Notes under the pieces: model-generated | Databases searched by the model: none | What the model was told of the DNA's origin: nothing | The model's input: only the letters and a program-made list of their open reading frames with translations | Virus record (IMG/VR): IMGVR_UViG_3300028610_001072 | Span: 1 to 64,000 of that record | Length of the DNA: 64,000 nucleotides | DNA from: a virus | Strand: one strand, 5' to 3' | Position numbers and translations under genes: made by a program | In this document: positions 32,124-40,900 of the stretch, piece by piece | Numbering within the stretch: the first letter of the stretch is position 1 | Layout: every line of letters starts with the position of its first letter

Positions 32124-32296
32124 TTGTTTTCGTCTCCATTGATGTCCAGTTGCCCCTTTTTGGAGGATTTTTTCCTGAAGTCCTTCCGAATCTTCTTCAG
32201 TTTCTCCGTCAGGGTGATATGGGTTAGCGCCACCTCTTCATCGTGGTTTGGCGCTCGATCCATTTTCAGATATTCAAGAAATTGGGTCCCACGCAT
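32111..32296 (-). CDS. Hypothetical small basic protein (61 aa)
   Basis: Short, Lys-rich helix (LTEKLKKIRKDFRKKSSKKG). It overlaps the ASCH gene by 13 nt and abuts the TOPRIM gene. Unknown. Confidence 0.58.
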   Translation of the reverse strand: MRGTQFLEYLKMDRAPNHDEEVALTHITLTEKLKKIRKDFRKKSSKKGQLDINGDENKCTQ

Positions 32297-33312
32297 TAGC
32301 TTCCATCCTCTTCTTCGTCGTCGTCAGTGCCATAGCCCATTTCTTCCATCGCTTCTTTCATGCTGGCCTTGTACTCCCGCTCCTGATCCTGAGCTGCTTC
32401 CCACTCATCAGGATCAGTTATCTCCGAAACGGCGTCCATGATTATTTCGCTCATGGTTGTTGGGGGAAGTGCATCCAGCTCCCATGACCTGCTGCCATAC
32501 TCTTCGATATATGCTGCTCTCCTGCTGTCGCTCATCTTGGCCGGGTCTGATGGTGGATTCAGTTCGTTGATCTGATCCATGCTTAGGGCAATCCGCCTGA
32601 AGTGCCAGTGCTCATGTAAATAATATCCCTCATGCCCCAGAAATAGATCGAGCCGCTTGGAGATGTCATCGCTCATATCCATCCCGGACGGATCGTGGTC
32701 TCCCATGTGGAAGATGTACGGCACCTGATCATTTTCCATGTGCTCACGCATTCGCTCCGCTGCTTTCCACATTGCTGACTGGGATGAATACCCCCTGCAT
32801 GAAAAGTACGGTACATCGAGTGCTCGGCATGTCGGCTTGATCACACCAGTCAGAGCGTCTTTCTCGATCCAGATTTCTGGCCTGTGCTGCTGGTCTTTCC
32901 ACCAGTCAGTATGAAATTGGTCATAGGCGATCTGCATCAAATCGGCGGGATCATCCCAGCTATGCTTCCACTCCAGTTTTCGGGTGATGTCTTCCATCAA
33001 TTCCCAGTCGATCTCGCCAGCCAGTCGGGCATCATTCACTATTCCGCCCATCCACTTATAATTCGGATCGGCATTTTTCGTGCTCGCTGGGTCCTCACCC
33101 TTTGGGTCTCTGCGCCACTTGCCGCTTGGCAATCGGCTCCATCTGCGATCTTCAGGGAATAGGTCTCTGGCGACAAACTGGTAGTAGAGCTGTCTCAGGG
33201 TCATATTCGGAAATCCCTGTGCTTTATACTCATTTAGAATACCGACCGCTTCACCGATGATATACTGATGTACGGCGGTGAATTCTTTATCTATGTATGC
33301 GATGTATGGCAT
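32296..33312 (-). CDS. TOPRIM-domain protein, Spo11/topoisomerase VI-A-like
   Basis: The N-terminal part has NMTLRQLYYQFVARDLF and GGIVNDARLAGEIDW. The TOPRIM fold follows: IWIEKDALTG with Glu150, then RGYSSQSAMWKAAERM and MGDHDPSGMDMSDDI with Asp205-x-Asp207. The order resembles the DNA-cleaving A subunit of type IIB topoisomerases and phage homologues, where the metal-binding Glu and DxD are conserved. No B subunit (GHKL ATPase) is visible nearby. Acidic tail. DNA metabolism role likely; exact reaction unknown. Confidence 0.75.
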   Translation of the reverse strand: MPYIAYIDKEFTAVHQYIIGEAVGILNEYKAQGFPNMTLRQLYYQFVARDLFPEDRRWSRLPSGKWRRDPKGEDPASTKNADPNYKWMGGIVNDARLAGEIDWELMEDITRKLEWKHSWDDPADLMQIAYDQFHTDWWKDQQHRPEIWIEKDALTGVIKPTCRALDVPYFSCRGYSSQSAMWKAAERMREHMENDQVPYIFHMGDHDPSGMDMSDDISKRLDLFLGHEGYYLHEHWHFRRIALSMDQINELNPPSDPAKMSDSRRAAYIEEYGSRSWELDALPPTTMSEIIMDAVSEITDPDEWEAAQDQEREYKASMKEAMEEMGYGTDDDEEEDGS

Positions 33313-33737
33313 TATTGCAGCTCCTCGAAATAGCTGGCCTGCTCTTCGACACTCACCTGCACCTCGATGTCATCCGCTCCACATTTCATACATTTGACGG
33401 TGGTGGATATATCGGCCCCGTAGAACATTTTCATGTACCGGGAATTTTTAATCGGCTTCCCGTGACGGTCCTTGTCCTGCAACCGACTATCGAGTGTGGC
33501 CGAAGTATCCTGAATCTCAAATTCCAATTCATCATCGTCCTCAGAATCCCGGCAGTCGTGCTCGATTTCTTTTTCATATTCGATATTGGCTTCCTTCAGC
33601 TCGCCGCCGCATTCGGCACAATCCAGCACTACCCGGACCTCGCCAGTCAAGTGACCGTCCACAATATCCTCGCTGGTGATCTCAGGCTCAACATCCTCAC
33701 CATAGGATACGAATTTCATACAGTCTCCACATCTCAT
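33312..33737 (-). CDS. Zinc-ribbon protein with acidic linker (141 aa)
   Basis: Three C-x2-C units: MRCGDC at the start, LDCAECGG near 40 and VKCMKCGA near 118. Between them lies an acidic stretch (DSEDDDELEFEI). A nucleic-acid- or polymerase-associated adaptor is possible; no named family. Confidence 0.68.
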   Translation of the reverse strand: MRCGDCMKFVSYGEDVEPEITSEDIVDGHLTGEVRVVLDCAECGGELKEANIEYEKEIEHDCRDSEDDDELEFEIQDTSATLDSRLQDKDRHGKPIKNSRYMKMFYGADISTTVKCMKCGADDIEVQVSVEEQASYFEELQ

Positions 33738-33817
33738 TGTTTAGTCCCTTTCCCTATTATCTGAAAAGACTCGATATAGATTTTGGCCTAGCTCATATTT
33801 GGATTTATTTAAAGTCA

Positions 33818-34036
33818 TCAGATTTTCATTCTCCTATAAAATATTGTGTCTGTGATAATACCGTGAAATGCTCCTACGGTAAGTACAAGAGCGGCGATAT
33901 TGAGTAGGTGCCAATGAAACCGGATAACCAGCATCCAAAAAACACCACTTACAAATATCACGCCCAGTGAGTACCAATAATACGAAAATAATCTTATGAT
34001 CCAGTGTACTTTTGGGTCATCAATATACATTTCCAT
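33818..34036 (-). CDS. Two-helix membrane protein (72 aa)
   Basis: Start at 34036 (MEMYIDDP), overlapping the radical SAM stop (TGATG) with GAGG 8 nt upstream; a longer frame would extend inside that gene. Two transmembrane segments (about 17-37 and 43-62) and a basic C-terminal end. Holin-like size and topology, but no lysis gene adjoins. Confidence 0.65.
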   Translation of the reverse strand: MEMYIDDPKVHWIIRLFSYYWYSLGVIFVSGVFWMLVIRFHWHLLNIAALVLTVGAFHGIITDTIFYRRMKI

Positions 34037-34839
34037 CAGAATGTCCTCTTTTCCCATTGGTGGTCCCGCAGCAGCGCCAAATATGCTTCCAACTCGTAGT
34101 GACCATATTGCGCCAGTACAAAATGTCTCTTTACGTTCCCCCAATTAGACCCGGCCAGTAGGCACACAATCCTATCGTGTATCTTGTAGGCGAGATGGTA
34201 GATTATCCCGCACTTGGGAGTATCGGTACTGAGTATGCGCCAGTCGAAAGCAGTTTCTATTCTTACTCCTGTCAGCACGATTTTATAGTTCTTCAACATT
34301 TCAACAACCTCTATATCCTCCAGTATATACAAATCCTCAAACGTCATCTCGAAATTATCTCCGTCCAGCCAGCGCATACGCTTGATCTGGTCCCACAGCT
34401 CCCACTGAACAATATCGGTATCTCGGAAGCCTTCGCCAATATTCAGGAATAAGGTTCGGTCTCCCCTGTCAAATATCCCAAAATTTTCTTGCACTAACTT
34501 AAAATTCACTAATTCAGCACGGCTCATATCGTCATGTAAGGTGAGGGTTATTCCGTCGGCAATGTTCAAAACATCGAACAGATCACCATTGAATAGAGTA
34601 GTGTGAAAATATATTCTCGAACTGGGATTAATCGTTCGCAAAGAGCCAATGAGCGATTTTAGTTTATCAGGGTCCAGAAGAGGCTCCCCCCCTGTAATTA
34701 CATAAGTGCCGTAACTGGGTATGCTGCCCGGCCCGGATATTATATTGGCCTGCTCAACAACCGATGGATATTGATTTATACAGTAGTTGCAATTACGGTG
34801 GCAATCCATAGTTATAATAATCCTTGCTATTGCTTTCAT
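34036..34839 (-). CDS. Radical SAM enzyme
   Basis: The N terminus has IIITMDCHRNCNYCINQYP: Cys13-x3-Cys17-x2-Cys20 binds the 4Fe-4S cluster. YVITGGEPLLDPDKL is the GGEP SAM-binding motif. At 267 residues it has the core barrel and no second cluster domain. The substrate is unknown. QueE-like enzymes for 7-deazaguanine DNA modification are one option, but no other pathway gene is visible, so I leave it open. Confidence 0.85.
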   Translation of the reverse strand: MKAIARIIITMDCHRNCNYCINQYPSVVEQANIISGPGSIPSYGTYVITGGEPLLDPDKLKSLIGSLRTINPSSRIYFHTTLFNGDLFDVLNIADGITLTLHDDMSRAELVNFKLVQENFGIFDRGDRTLFLNIGEGFRDTDIVQWELWDQIKRMRWLDGDNFEMTFEDLYILEDIEVVEMLKNYKIVLTGVRIETAFDWRILSTDTPKCGIIYHLAYKIHDRIVCLLAGSNWGNVKRHFVLAQYGHYELEAYLALLRDHQWEKRTF

Positions 34840-35030
34840 TTCAACAATCTCTTAATTATGTTACCCGAGTGAATGGCGAAAAGTGAGCCGGGAAAACCGA
34901 AGGCCAGAGTTGCAGTAAGGTGTTCCAGCCCCAGACACGCCTGTTTCCCGTAGGTTTCCCCGGCGAAGTTTTCAGAATGAATGACCTCATCGCGGAAGGC
35001 CCATTTGATTGCGCTTCGACGGCGGAACAA
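34836..35030 (-). CDS. Possible small protein (64 aa), TTG start
   Basis: No ATG is available; a TTG at 35030 follows GGGAG. Its end overlaps the radical SAM start (ATGA), which argues for translation, but it overlaps the PolX gene by 44 nt. Sequence includes LTATLAFGFPGSLFAIHSG. Weakly supported. Confidence 0.38.
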   Translation of the reverse strand: MFRRRSAIKWAFRDEVIHSENFAGETYGKQACLGLEHLTATLAFGFPGSLFAIHSGNIIKRLLK

Positions 35031-35550
35031 CTCCCATCCCCAGCAAATCGAAAACGCTTTTTTCCGTCGGTGTTGGCATTTTTTCCACCGGATTGCCGTT
35101 AGCGTCCAGCCGATGAAGATGCCCCTCGACTCCCTTGTACCCCCACTTTCTCCAACGTTTGCCCATGAACTGCGAGAATTCTGATGACCCGGTGCGGATC
35201 ATGTAGATGAATCCCCAATTATCATGCCCGGCCATAAATAGATCGAGCTGAACCTTTTCTTTCAACATAAATTGGGTGTACTTCCCTGTACCGGGATCAC
35301 CTTTGAGAATTTCCGCGCCCGCATCAGAGAGCACTTTTGCAAAGCCCTTTACCCGGATCATTTTTTTATCAAAAAGACCGTTAGAGATTTCGGTTTCCAT
35401 TGGGATGCAAACAATCTCAATATCCCCCACCCGTGAGCACCTACGGCGGACTGAACCGGCTATTTGAATCTTATCGCAGAACGGCTTCAGTAATTCCACA
35501 TACCGGTCGGCAATATTCTTTGCCATAATAAAATTGATCCGCTTTTTCAT
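34987..35550 (-). CDS. PolX-family nucleotidyltransferase
   Basis: Start at 35550 (MKKRINFIM), overlapping the previous stop and preceded by AAAGGGTG. IAGSVRRRCSRVGDIEIV is the polymerase beta palm signature, with Asp43 and Glu45 (D-x-E) and a third acidic residue in QLDLF (Asp103). TGSSEFSQFMGKRWRKWG matches the nucleotide-binding/thumb region. It lacks the 8-kDa helix-hairpin-helix and PHP domains, so it is a minimal PolX core. Gap-filling repair or nucleotide addition is plausible. Confidence 0.82.
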   Translation of the reverse strand: MKKRINFIMAKNIADRYVELLKPFCDKIQIAGSVRRRCSRVGDIEIVCIPMETEISNGLFDKKMIRVKGFAKVLSDAGAEILKGDPGTGKYTQFMLKEKVQLDLFMAGHDNWGFIYMIRTGSSEFSQFMGKRWRKWGYKGVEGHLHRLDANGNPVEKMPTPTEKSVFDLLGMGVVPPSKRNQMGLPR

Positions 35551-35924
35551 CACCCTTTGCCTTTCATCCAACAATTTGCATGGATCGTAAAAAATGCCTC
35601 GACTAAATCTTGTGATTCCGTATCAGTGACCATATGGCCTTCCGGGAAAGCAGCATCACCCTTGCAGATTATGCATACCAATTCCCGGCCTTGGCGTTGT
35701 ATCCATAATGACAATTCTCGATATAATTCTTCTGTTGGGTAGCCCATTTTCCCAGATGGGGTATTCCCAATAAGCCAACCGTCTTCCTCTGGAGTTGAAT
35801 GCGGTTTGGGACAGATACAGACCTCGAAATATTCTTCGTGATCCTCACAATATGGCATCCCATCCTTGAGCGGTAGATGCTCCGGTTCCTTGATTGGATG
35901 AGGGCAGCCCATTACAACTTTCAT
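35550..35924 (-). CDS. Hypothetical Cys/His-rich protein (124 aa)
   Basis: Contains GCPHP, YCEDHEEYFEVCICPK and VCIICKGDAAF, several probable zinc ligands, and ends in NCWMKGKG. It may be a degenerate HNH-like or treble-clef fold. Not assigned. Confidence 0.65.
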   Translation of the reverse strand: MKVVMGCPHPIKEPEHLPLKDGMPYCEDHEEYFEVCICPKPHSTPEEDGWLIGNTPSGKMGYPTEELYRELSLWIQRQGRELVCIICKGDAAFPEGHMVTDTESQDLVEAFFTIHANCWMKGKG

Positions 35925-36199
35925 GCCTGCTGCCCTTCCTCAACTAATCGCTTCCGGCGTCTAACCGTGCGGTAACGCTCTTCAATGAAGTGTATTAGGA
36001 ACATCCAATCCTTATATCTCATGGTCTCGAGGTCCTTACCGGGGTCAGTGACCAGAGTTTGTAGCAGATTCCCTAGTGATTCTTCACCAAGGCCCTGCGG
36101 GTAGGGAGCTTTCCACTGTTCTAAAAGATCAGCAAAATATTCTCTGGTCCGTTCCTTGATTGGCGTTATTGTAATTGCTGGGGGATGTGGGACACTCAT
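35921..36199 (-). CDS. Hypothetical protein (92 aa)
   Basis: Start at 36199 (MSVPHPPAI) with GGAGAA upstream, overlapping the previous stop (ATGA). C-terminal helical and basic (RYRTVRRRKRLVEEG). Unknown. Confidence 0.62.
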   Translation of the reverse strand: MSVPHPPAITITPIKERTREYFADLLEQWKAPYPQGLGEESLGNLLQTLVTDPGKDLETMRYKDWMFLIHFIEERYRTVRRRKRLVEEGQQA

Positions 36200-36327
36200 A
36201 CATATTCTCCGTGGTAAGATAGCTCCCGGACACATTCATCATAGGTCCCTGTGTAAATACAATTACTAAAGATGTACGCTGAATATGTACCGTTTGAATT
36301 GCGGGTTATTCTCACGGCCTTAGTCAT
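36196..36327 (-). CDS. Very small protein (43 aa)
   Basis: ATG at 36327 preceded by AGGAGC. MTKAVRITRNSNGTYSAYI, then a segment with two cysteines, ending HGEYV. It overlaps the RuvC stop by 8 nt and the next start by ATGA. The strong ribosome site and double overlap support it. Confidence 0.6.
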   Translation of the reverse strand: MTKAVRITRNSNGTYSAYIFSNCIYTGTYDECVRELSYHGEYV

Positions 36328-36943
36328 TGGATTGCTCCTGAATTTTTTGATCCAGCTTCAACCGGCGGCCTCTCCAGCAGCCTATCCCGATGGCATCTGA
36401 TTCGTCATTATTTTTCTCCTCAAGCTTTAGATTGAAGATGGTATTCACAATGTTCCGGGTAACTGATTTGCGCTGCTTACCCTTCCATATCTGAGCACTC
36501 ACAAATTCAATTTGCTCAACGCATCCCACCAGTGAGGCGGCGATAATTCCTACGGCAAAATTATTCTGCCCCAATGATTTTTTTGTCATCGACTTACCAG
36601 AGCGCCTGCTCACATTTCGGTCGTAACTAAATCCCTCTGGCTTCTCGATAATCACCACATCGATTCGGCGGGCCTGAATAACAGCTTCGTGCTGCTTACT
36701 ATATGGCTGCTCGGCTGGATCAACATCTATCATCGGCGGTTTTTCCGGGAAATCCTGATTGTTCCGCTTGATGAGCTCCAAGAGAAGTTCCTTAATCTCA
36801 AATACCCGCTCAGCATCACCCTTCATTTTCGTGCGAAGAGTCCCTGATCCCAGTAGACCTTCCCCTCGATCAATATCCTGCTCAGTGTCCAGCACTGCCC
36901 AGCCTATATTGTTTATGGATGCGTCAATTGCCAGAATTCTCAT
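36320..36943 (-). CDS. ruvC: RuvC-like Holliday junction resolvase
   Basis: 207 residues from ATG 36943, preceded by GAGGATCG. RILAIDASINNIGWAV gives Asp7, VVIIEKPEG gives Glu100, and a C-terminal NNDESDAIGIG supplies the last Asp pair: the four-acid RNase H-fold set. It resolves recombination and replication intermediates before packaging. It overlaps the replication gene by 20 nt. Its presence in the same genome as a nuclease-less Tas is noteworthy but not evidence of partnership. Confidence 0.87.
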   Translation of the reverse strand: MRILAIDASINNIGWAVLDTEQDIDRGEGLLGSGTLRTKMKGDAERVFEIKELLLELIKRNNQDFPEKPPMIDVDPAEQPYSKQHEAVIQARRIDVVIIEKPEGFSYDRNVSRRSGKSMTKKSLGQNNFAVGIIAASLVGCVEQIEFVSAQIWKGKQRKSVTRNIVNTIFNLKLEEKNNDESDAIGIGCWRGRRLKLDQKIQEQSND

Positions 36944-37883
36944 TATTTCGATCCTCATTTACTTTTTTGATCAATACTTTCAATACCGTCCCAATCTGAT
37001 CTCGAGACATATCTTTATCCTTACACTCAAGGACAGTACGGGTCACATCATATCGTGGGCTTGGATGATCCTCACAGAAATTGACTGGCATTTGCATTTG
37101 TTCATCAATCCTATCGTGCTCCTCGACCTTGACCACATTAACCTGCTCGATACAACCAAGGCAGGCATAGAATCTGGATTTCTTTTCCGGCATGATCATC
37201 GCCACATACTCGTCGATCTTCTTCCAATGGAAAAAACTCGACATGGACTTAACCCGCCCATCAGGCGGATGGTCCTCTGTGCGCTTCAGGAACTCCCCAC
37301 AGGCTTTGACGGTGATAGCCATGCCTAGCCTTTGGATCGTTGCAGTGATGTCGCTCTTGTAGCTTCCAGAGGCCGATTTGGGCAATTTGAATGCCTTGTG
37401 CATTATAACCCAGACTTCCTGAAATTCTTCGTCTCCACTCTTCGTCTTTTTTGTGTCTTCTGTAGTGTCTATATTAGAGGGTGACGTATCTGTCACTGCT
37501 CCAGTGACATTTTTGTCACCACCCGATGACAAATTTGTCTCCGCCCCGGTGACTTTTTTATCACTCTTACGGTGAAACTTCTTCGATTTGTGGATAACTA
37601 TGGTCAGCCCATGATGGGTATTGCGGGTGTGGATATAATCTCCATCGCGCAGAATATCCAAGTATCGCAGATACTGGCGTCTGGTGATGGGCAGCTCTTT
37701 TTCAAAGGTCTTGTACGTGACTGGCGTTCCACCAAGCACGTAGCCGTTGCCATTCTCTTCCTTGGTTACTTTGTCAATCAGCATACCAAACAACCAGATG
37801 GCGTTGCCCATCTTTTTCCAGTGCTTCGCCTTGAATAATCCACTCCAGATTAACAAGGGAAACGAGTCATCCGTTGAGGTCAT
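36924..37883 (-). CDS. Replication-initiation-like winged-helix protein (319 aa)
   Basis: Start at 37883 (MTSTDDSF) behind GGGGGG. The N-terminal 110 residues (GNAIWLFGMLIDKV ... TPVTYKTFEKELPITRRQYLRYLDIL) form a winged-helix DNA-binding domain like those of phage O/DnaD-type initiators. A low-complexity Thr/Ser linker with repeated VTGA follows, then a helical region (QEVWVIMHKAFKL) and a zinc-like C-x2-C (ACLGC) pair. It sits between RuvC and SbcCD in the replication/recombination cluster. Confidence 0.68.
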   Translation of the reverse strand: MTSTDDSFPLLIWSGLFKAKHWKKMGNAIWLFGMLIDKVTKEENGNGYVLGGTPVTYKTFEKELPITRRQYLRYLDILRDGDYIHTRNTHHGLTIVIHKSKKFHRKSDKKVTGAETNLSSGGDKNVTGAVTDTSPSNIDTTEDTKKTKSGDEEFQEVWVIMHKAFKLPKSASGSYKSDITATIQRLGMAITVKACGEFLKRTEDHPPDGRVKSMSSFFHWKKIDEYVAMIMPEKKSRFYACLGCIEQVNVVKVEEHDRIDEQMQMPVNFCEDHPSPRYDVTRTVLECKDKDMSRDQIGTVLKVLIKKVNEDRNNENSGN

Positions 37884-37940
37884 AGGGACCCCCCAAGGGG
37901 ACGAGCCAGCCGGACCCACCCCCATTGTTTAAGCAGCTTA

Positions 37941-40900
37941 TCATAGAATCTCTACGGCTGCTCCACCATCGACGGATATTACATGGATTGTGGTGTCAGC
38001 CACTTCCTGCAATACCGGGACATGGGTGATGTAGAAGAACTGGCCGAACTCAGCTCCCAGCTTCTCAATCATGCGGCGGGCCAGCAATAGATTGGGTGGA
38101 TCAAATGCCCCCCAGCCCTCGTCGAATATGCAGTGATTGATTGTTACGCCGGTGGCTTCGGCCTGAATCTTTGCCATAGCCGCCCTGAGTGAATAGCCGA
38201 TGGCTACCCGTTGGAAGCCGGACGCTTCGCTCAGTGGATGATTACCACGATCATCATTGAACGTGATCACGACTTCATCCTTTTCCTTCCCGTCTTGAGT
38301 ATCCTTAATTGGATCGATCTTGACCCGCAATGCTGAATCGAATCCTTCATCCACACATAGGAACTCATTAGCGAATTCCGCGAAACGTGGCAGGGATTTC
38401 TCCATCAGCAAATAAGGTATCCCATCCCGGCTGACTGCGGCCAAGTAATGTACGAAAGCGTTGATCCGGGACAGCCCTGATCTGTTGGTCTCTTCCAGCC
38501 CCCCAAGGTCAGCTCGAATTCCATCCAGTCGCTCGAGGCTCTGCTTCAGTGCTCCAATTTGACCAACCACACTATCGCGCTGAGTTTCAATACTCGTAAT
38601 GTTGGTGCTCAGGCTATCCACGGAGAGCGATAGGGTAGCTGTATCCACGGCTTCACCCATCGCTGCCAACTTGGAAATTACCTGAGCGAGATCGGTGTTC
38701 AGCTTATTCAGGTTGGATTGGGCATTCTTCAATTCGGTATCGGCCACAAGGACCTTTGCCTGAACATCATCCCAATTCTGCTCTTTCTCTTTATTGAGAT
38801 CGAAGCGCAACGTCAAAATCTCGGTTTTGGCAGTGTCGTACTGGGTTTGGTTGATCTCATGGGTAGTCTGCCGGGCATTGATCTGCTCAGTCAGTTCAGT
38901 GATCTCGGTATCAACCTTAGCCTTGGCATTAGCCTGTTGCTTGATGACCCGATCATTTTCGGAATGATCAGGGGGGTTGGCTACCAAATCATCATGGGTC
39001 TGCTTTAATGTGACCATTTCAGCTTTGGCCTCGTTGGCATTCTTCAGCAGCTTGCATTCGCTCTGGATGTCCATGCCAATACAGGGGACCTCAGCGGTTA
39101 GTGCAGCGGTCTCTTCAGCCCCTATAACAGCAAGGTTCGCCGCACTGACTTGATTCCGATGCTGCTCATCGGCGTTATTTTTCTGATTTTGAATGGCATC
39201 GATACCCCCTTGGTGATTCGTGGATGCGGTCTGAAGGCCATTGCGTTGGGTGAGCAGGGTAGTCTGTTCGGTGCTGAACTCCTGCATCAAGTTGGCTAGC
39301 TCAGTTTGAAGTTCCTGTTGAGTATCGTGCTTGGATTGGAGATCGGCTTGCCGCTGGATACCAGCAGTGACCTGATCCTTTTTTGATAGGATGCTGGTCA
39401 GGCTGACAATCGATGTTGAGGTTGTCCCGACTGATCCTTCGAGTTCTGCTTTCTGGGTCTCCAGTGCAGTGCGATCATCCGTGATCTTTCGAGCGTCATC
39501 TATCTTGCGCTGAGCTTTAGTCCGTTGGGTACGCAGGGTTTCGATTTGCTCAACCTTTTGATCCTTGGACTCACCGAGCTGGGTCATTGATTTCCTGATG
39601 TCGGCTTCCTGCTCCAACTCAGTTTGCAGGTTCTCCATTTTCATGGTGACATTTTCATAATCACCACGGAGAGCCTTCAACTGATTCTCAGCGGCTTTGC
39701 GCCGAAGATCAAAGGCAGTGAAGTTCATAGCTTCTTGAAGAGTTTCCTTCATCTCAGATGGTGATAGGCCACACAGGCGATCAATATCCTGCTGTGATCC
39801 AAATCGGGTTGACCGATACATATTGTAGCTGCCTACCAGTTTCTCAAGAGATATTTGGGTTTCTTTGGAATCGCCCTCATTCATTGGTTCCCAGCTCTCA
39901 CCAACTTTCTTACTGAGGGTGATCACGCTGCTGGCTTTCTCCCCCGTCTTATCCAGCTTTAAGGTTCGACTGGCCCGGTACTGCACAGCCGTCTCGTTCT
40001 GCTCACTGGCTGTAAACCAACTCGTTACCACTGTATCTGTGCAGCCAAGCCGGACAGCCGTATTGAGCTGGCTCCCCTTGCGGAGTTTCTTCCAGTTGAC
40101 AAAACGTTCCAGTTCAGCCACCTGCGATTTACCGACGTGGTTGAGGCCGGTGATGCAGATAATGCTGCCCAGCTCATCAAAGTTGATGTCCACATCGATC
40201 AGCGGCTTGAAATTCACCCCCTTGATTCGCTGGAGCTTATAGTTGACCCCCTGAAGTTGATGGAGCACATCTGGGGGAATGTTGGCGGCCACTGCCTGAT
40301 TGATCTCTTTCATCAGTGGGAGACTGGCCGCTCGATCCTCGTCCAGCTCTGACCATATTGTGAGCATGTCATCCATGCCGCCTTCGGCGTTCAGTTTTTC
40401 TGCCCGGATGCGGATTGGGTCCACGGTATCAACCATTACCTTATGACTGTGGACTTCGCGCTTATCCAGCATTCCCTCAATCATCGGGATGTCTATCAAG
40501 CTGCGCCGCTCGCTGGCGATTTCGATCCGTACCCGGACCTTGGCATCCTTGATTGCAATTGGCTCGATGGCCTTGAATACCACATCCACCGGGTCAACAT
40601 TGAGATCGCTGAAACTTTCCTTGGGAACTTCCACCGTCAACATCTGGTGGGCCACCGGGATTTCAACAGGCACATGCTGCCCGGCTACGAGGTCCCAGAG
40701 CTCGAAACTGGGGATCATCTTTTCCTGTCCGAAAGTCATGGGTGCCGGTGCGCCGCTGTAGACTATTGATCCTACGCTCTGGCGCTTATGCAGATGGCCG
40801 TACATCACAGCATCAAAGTGATCACCTATCCAGTGCCGGTCGATGACCAGATCATTCTCAGCCGTGAGGACTTTCTCGCTATCGGCCACACCGCCGTTGA

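Noticed and set aside
36320-36943. RuvC protein as the nuclease half of the Tas system
   Set aside because: It has the normal Holliday-resolvase layout and lies 23 kb away in the recombination cluster; no evidence links it to the array.
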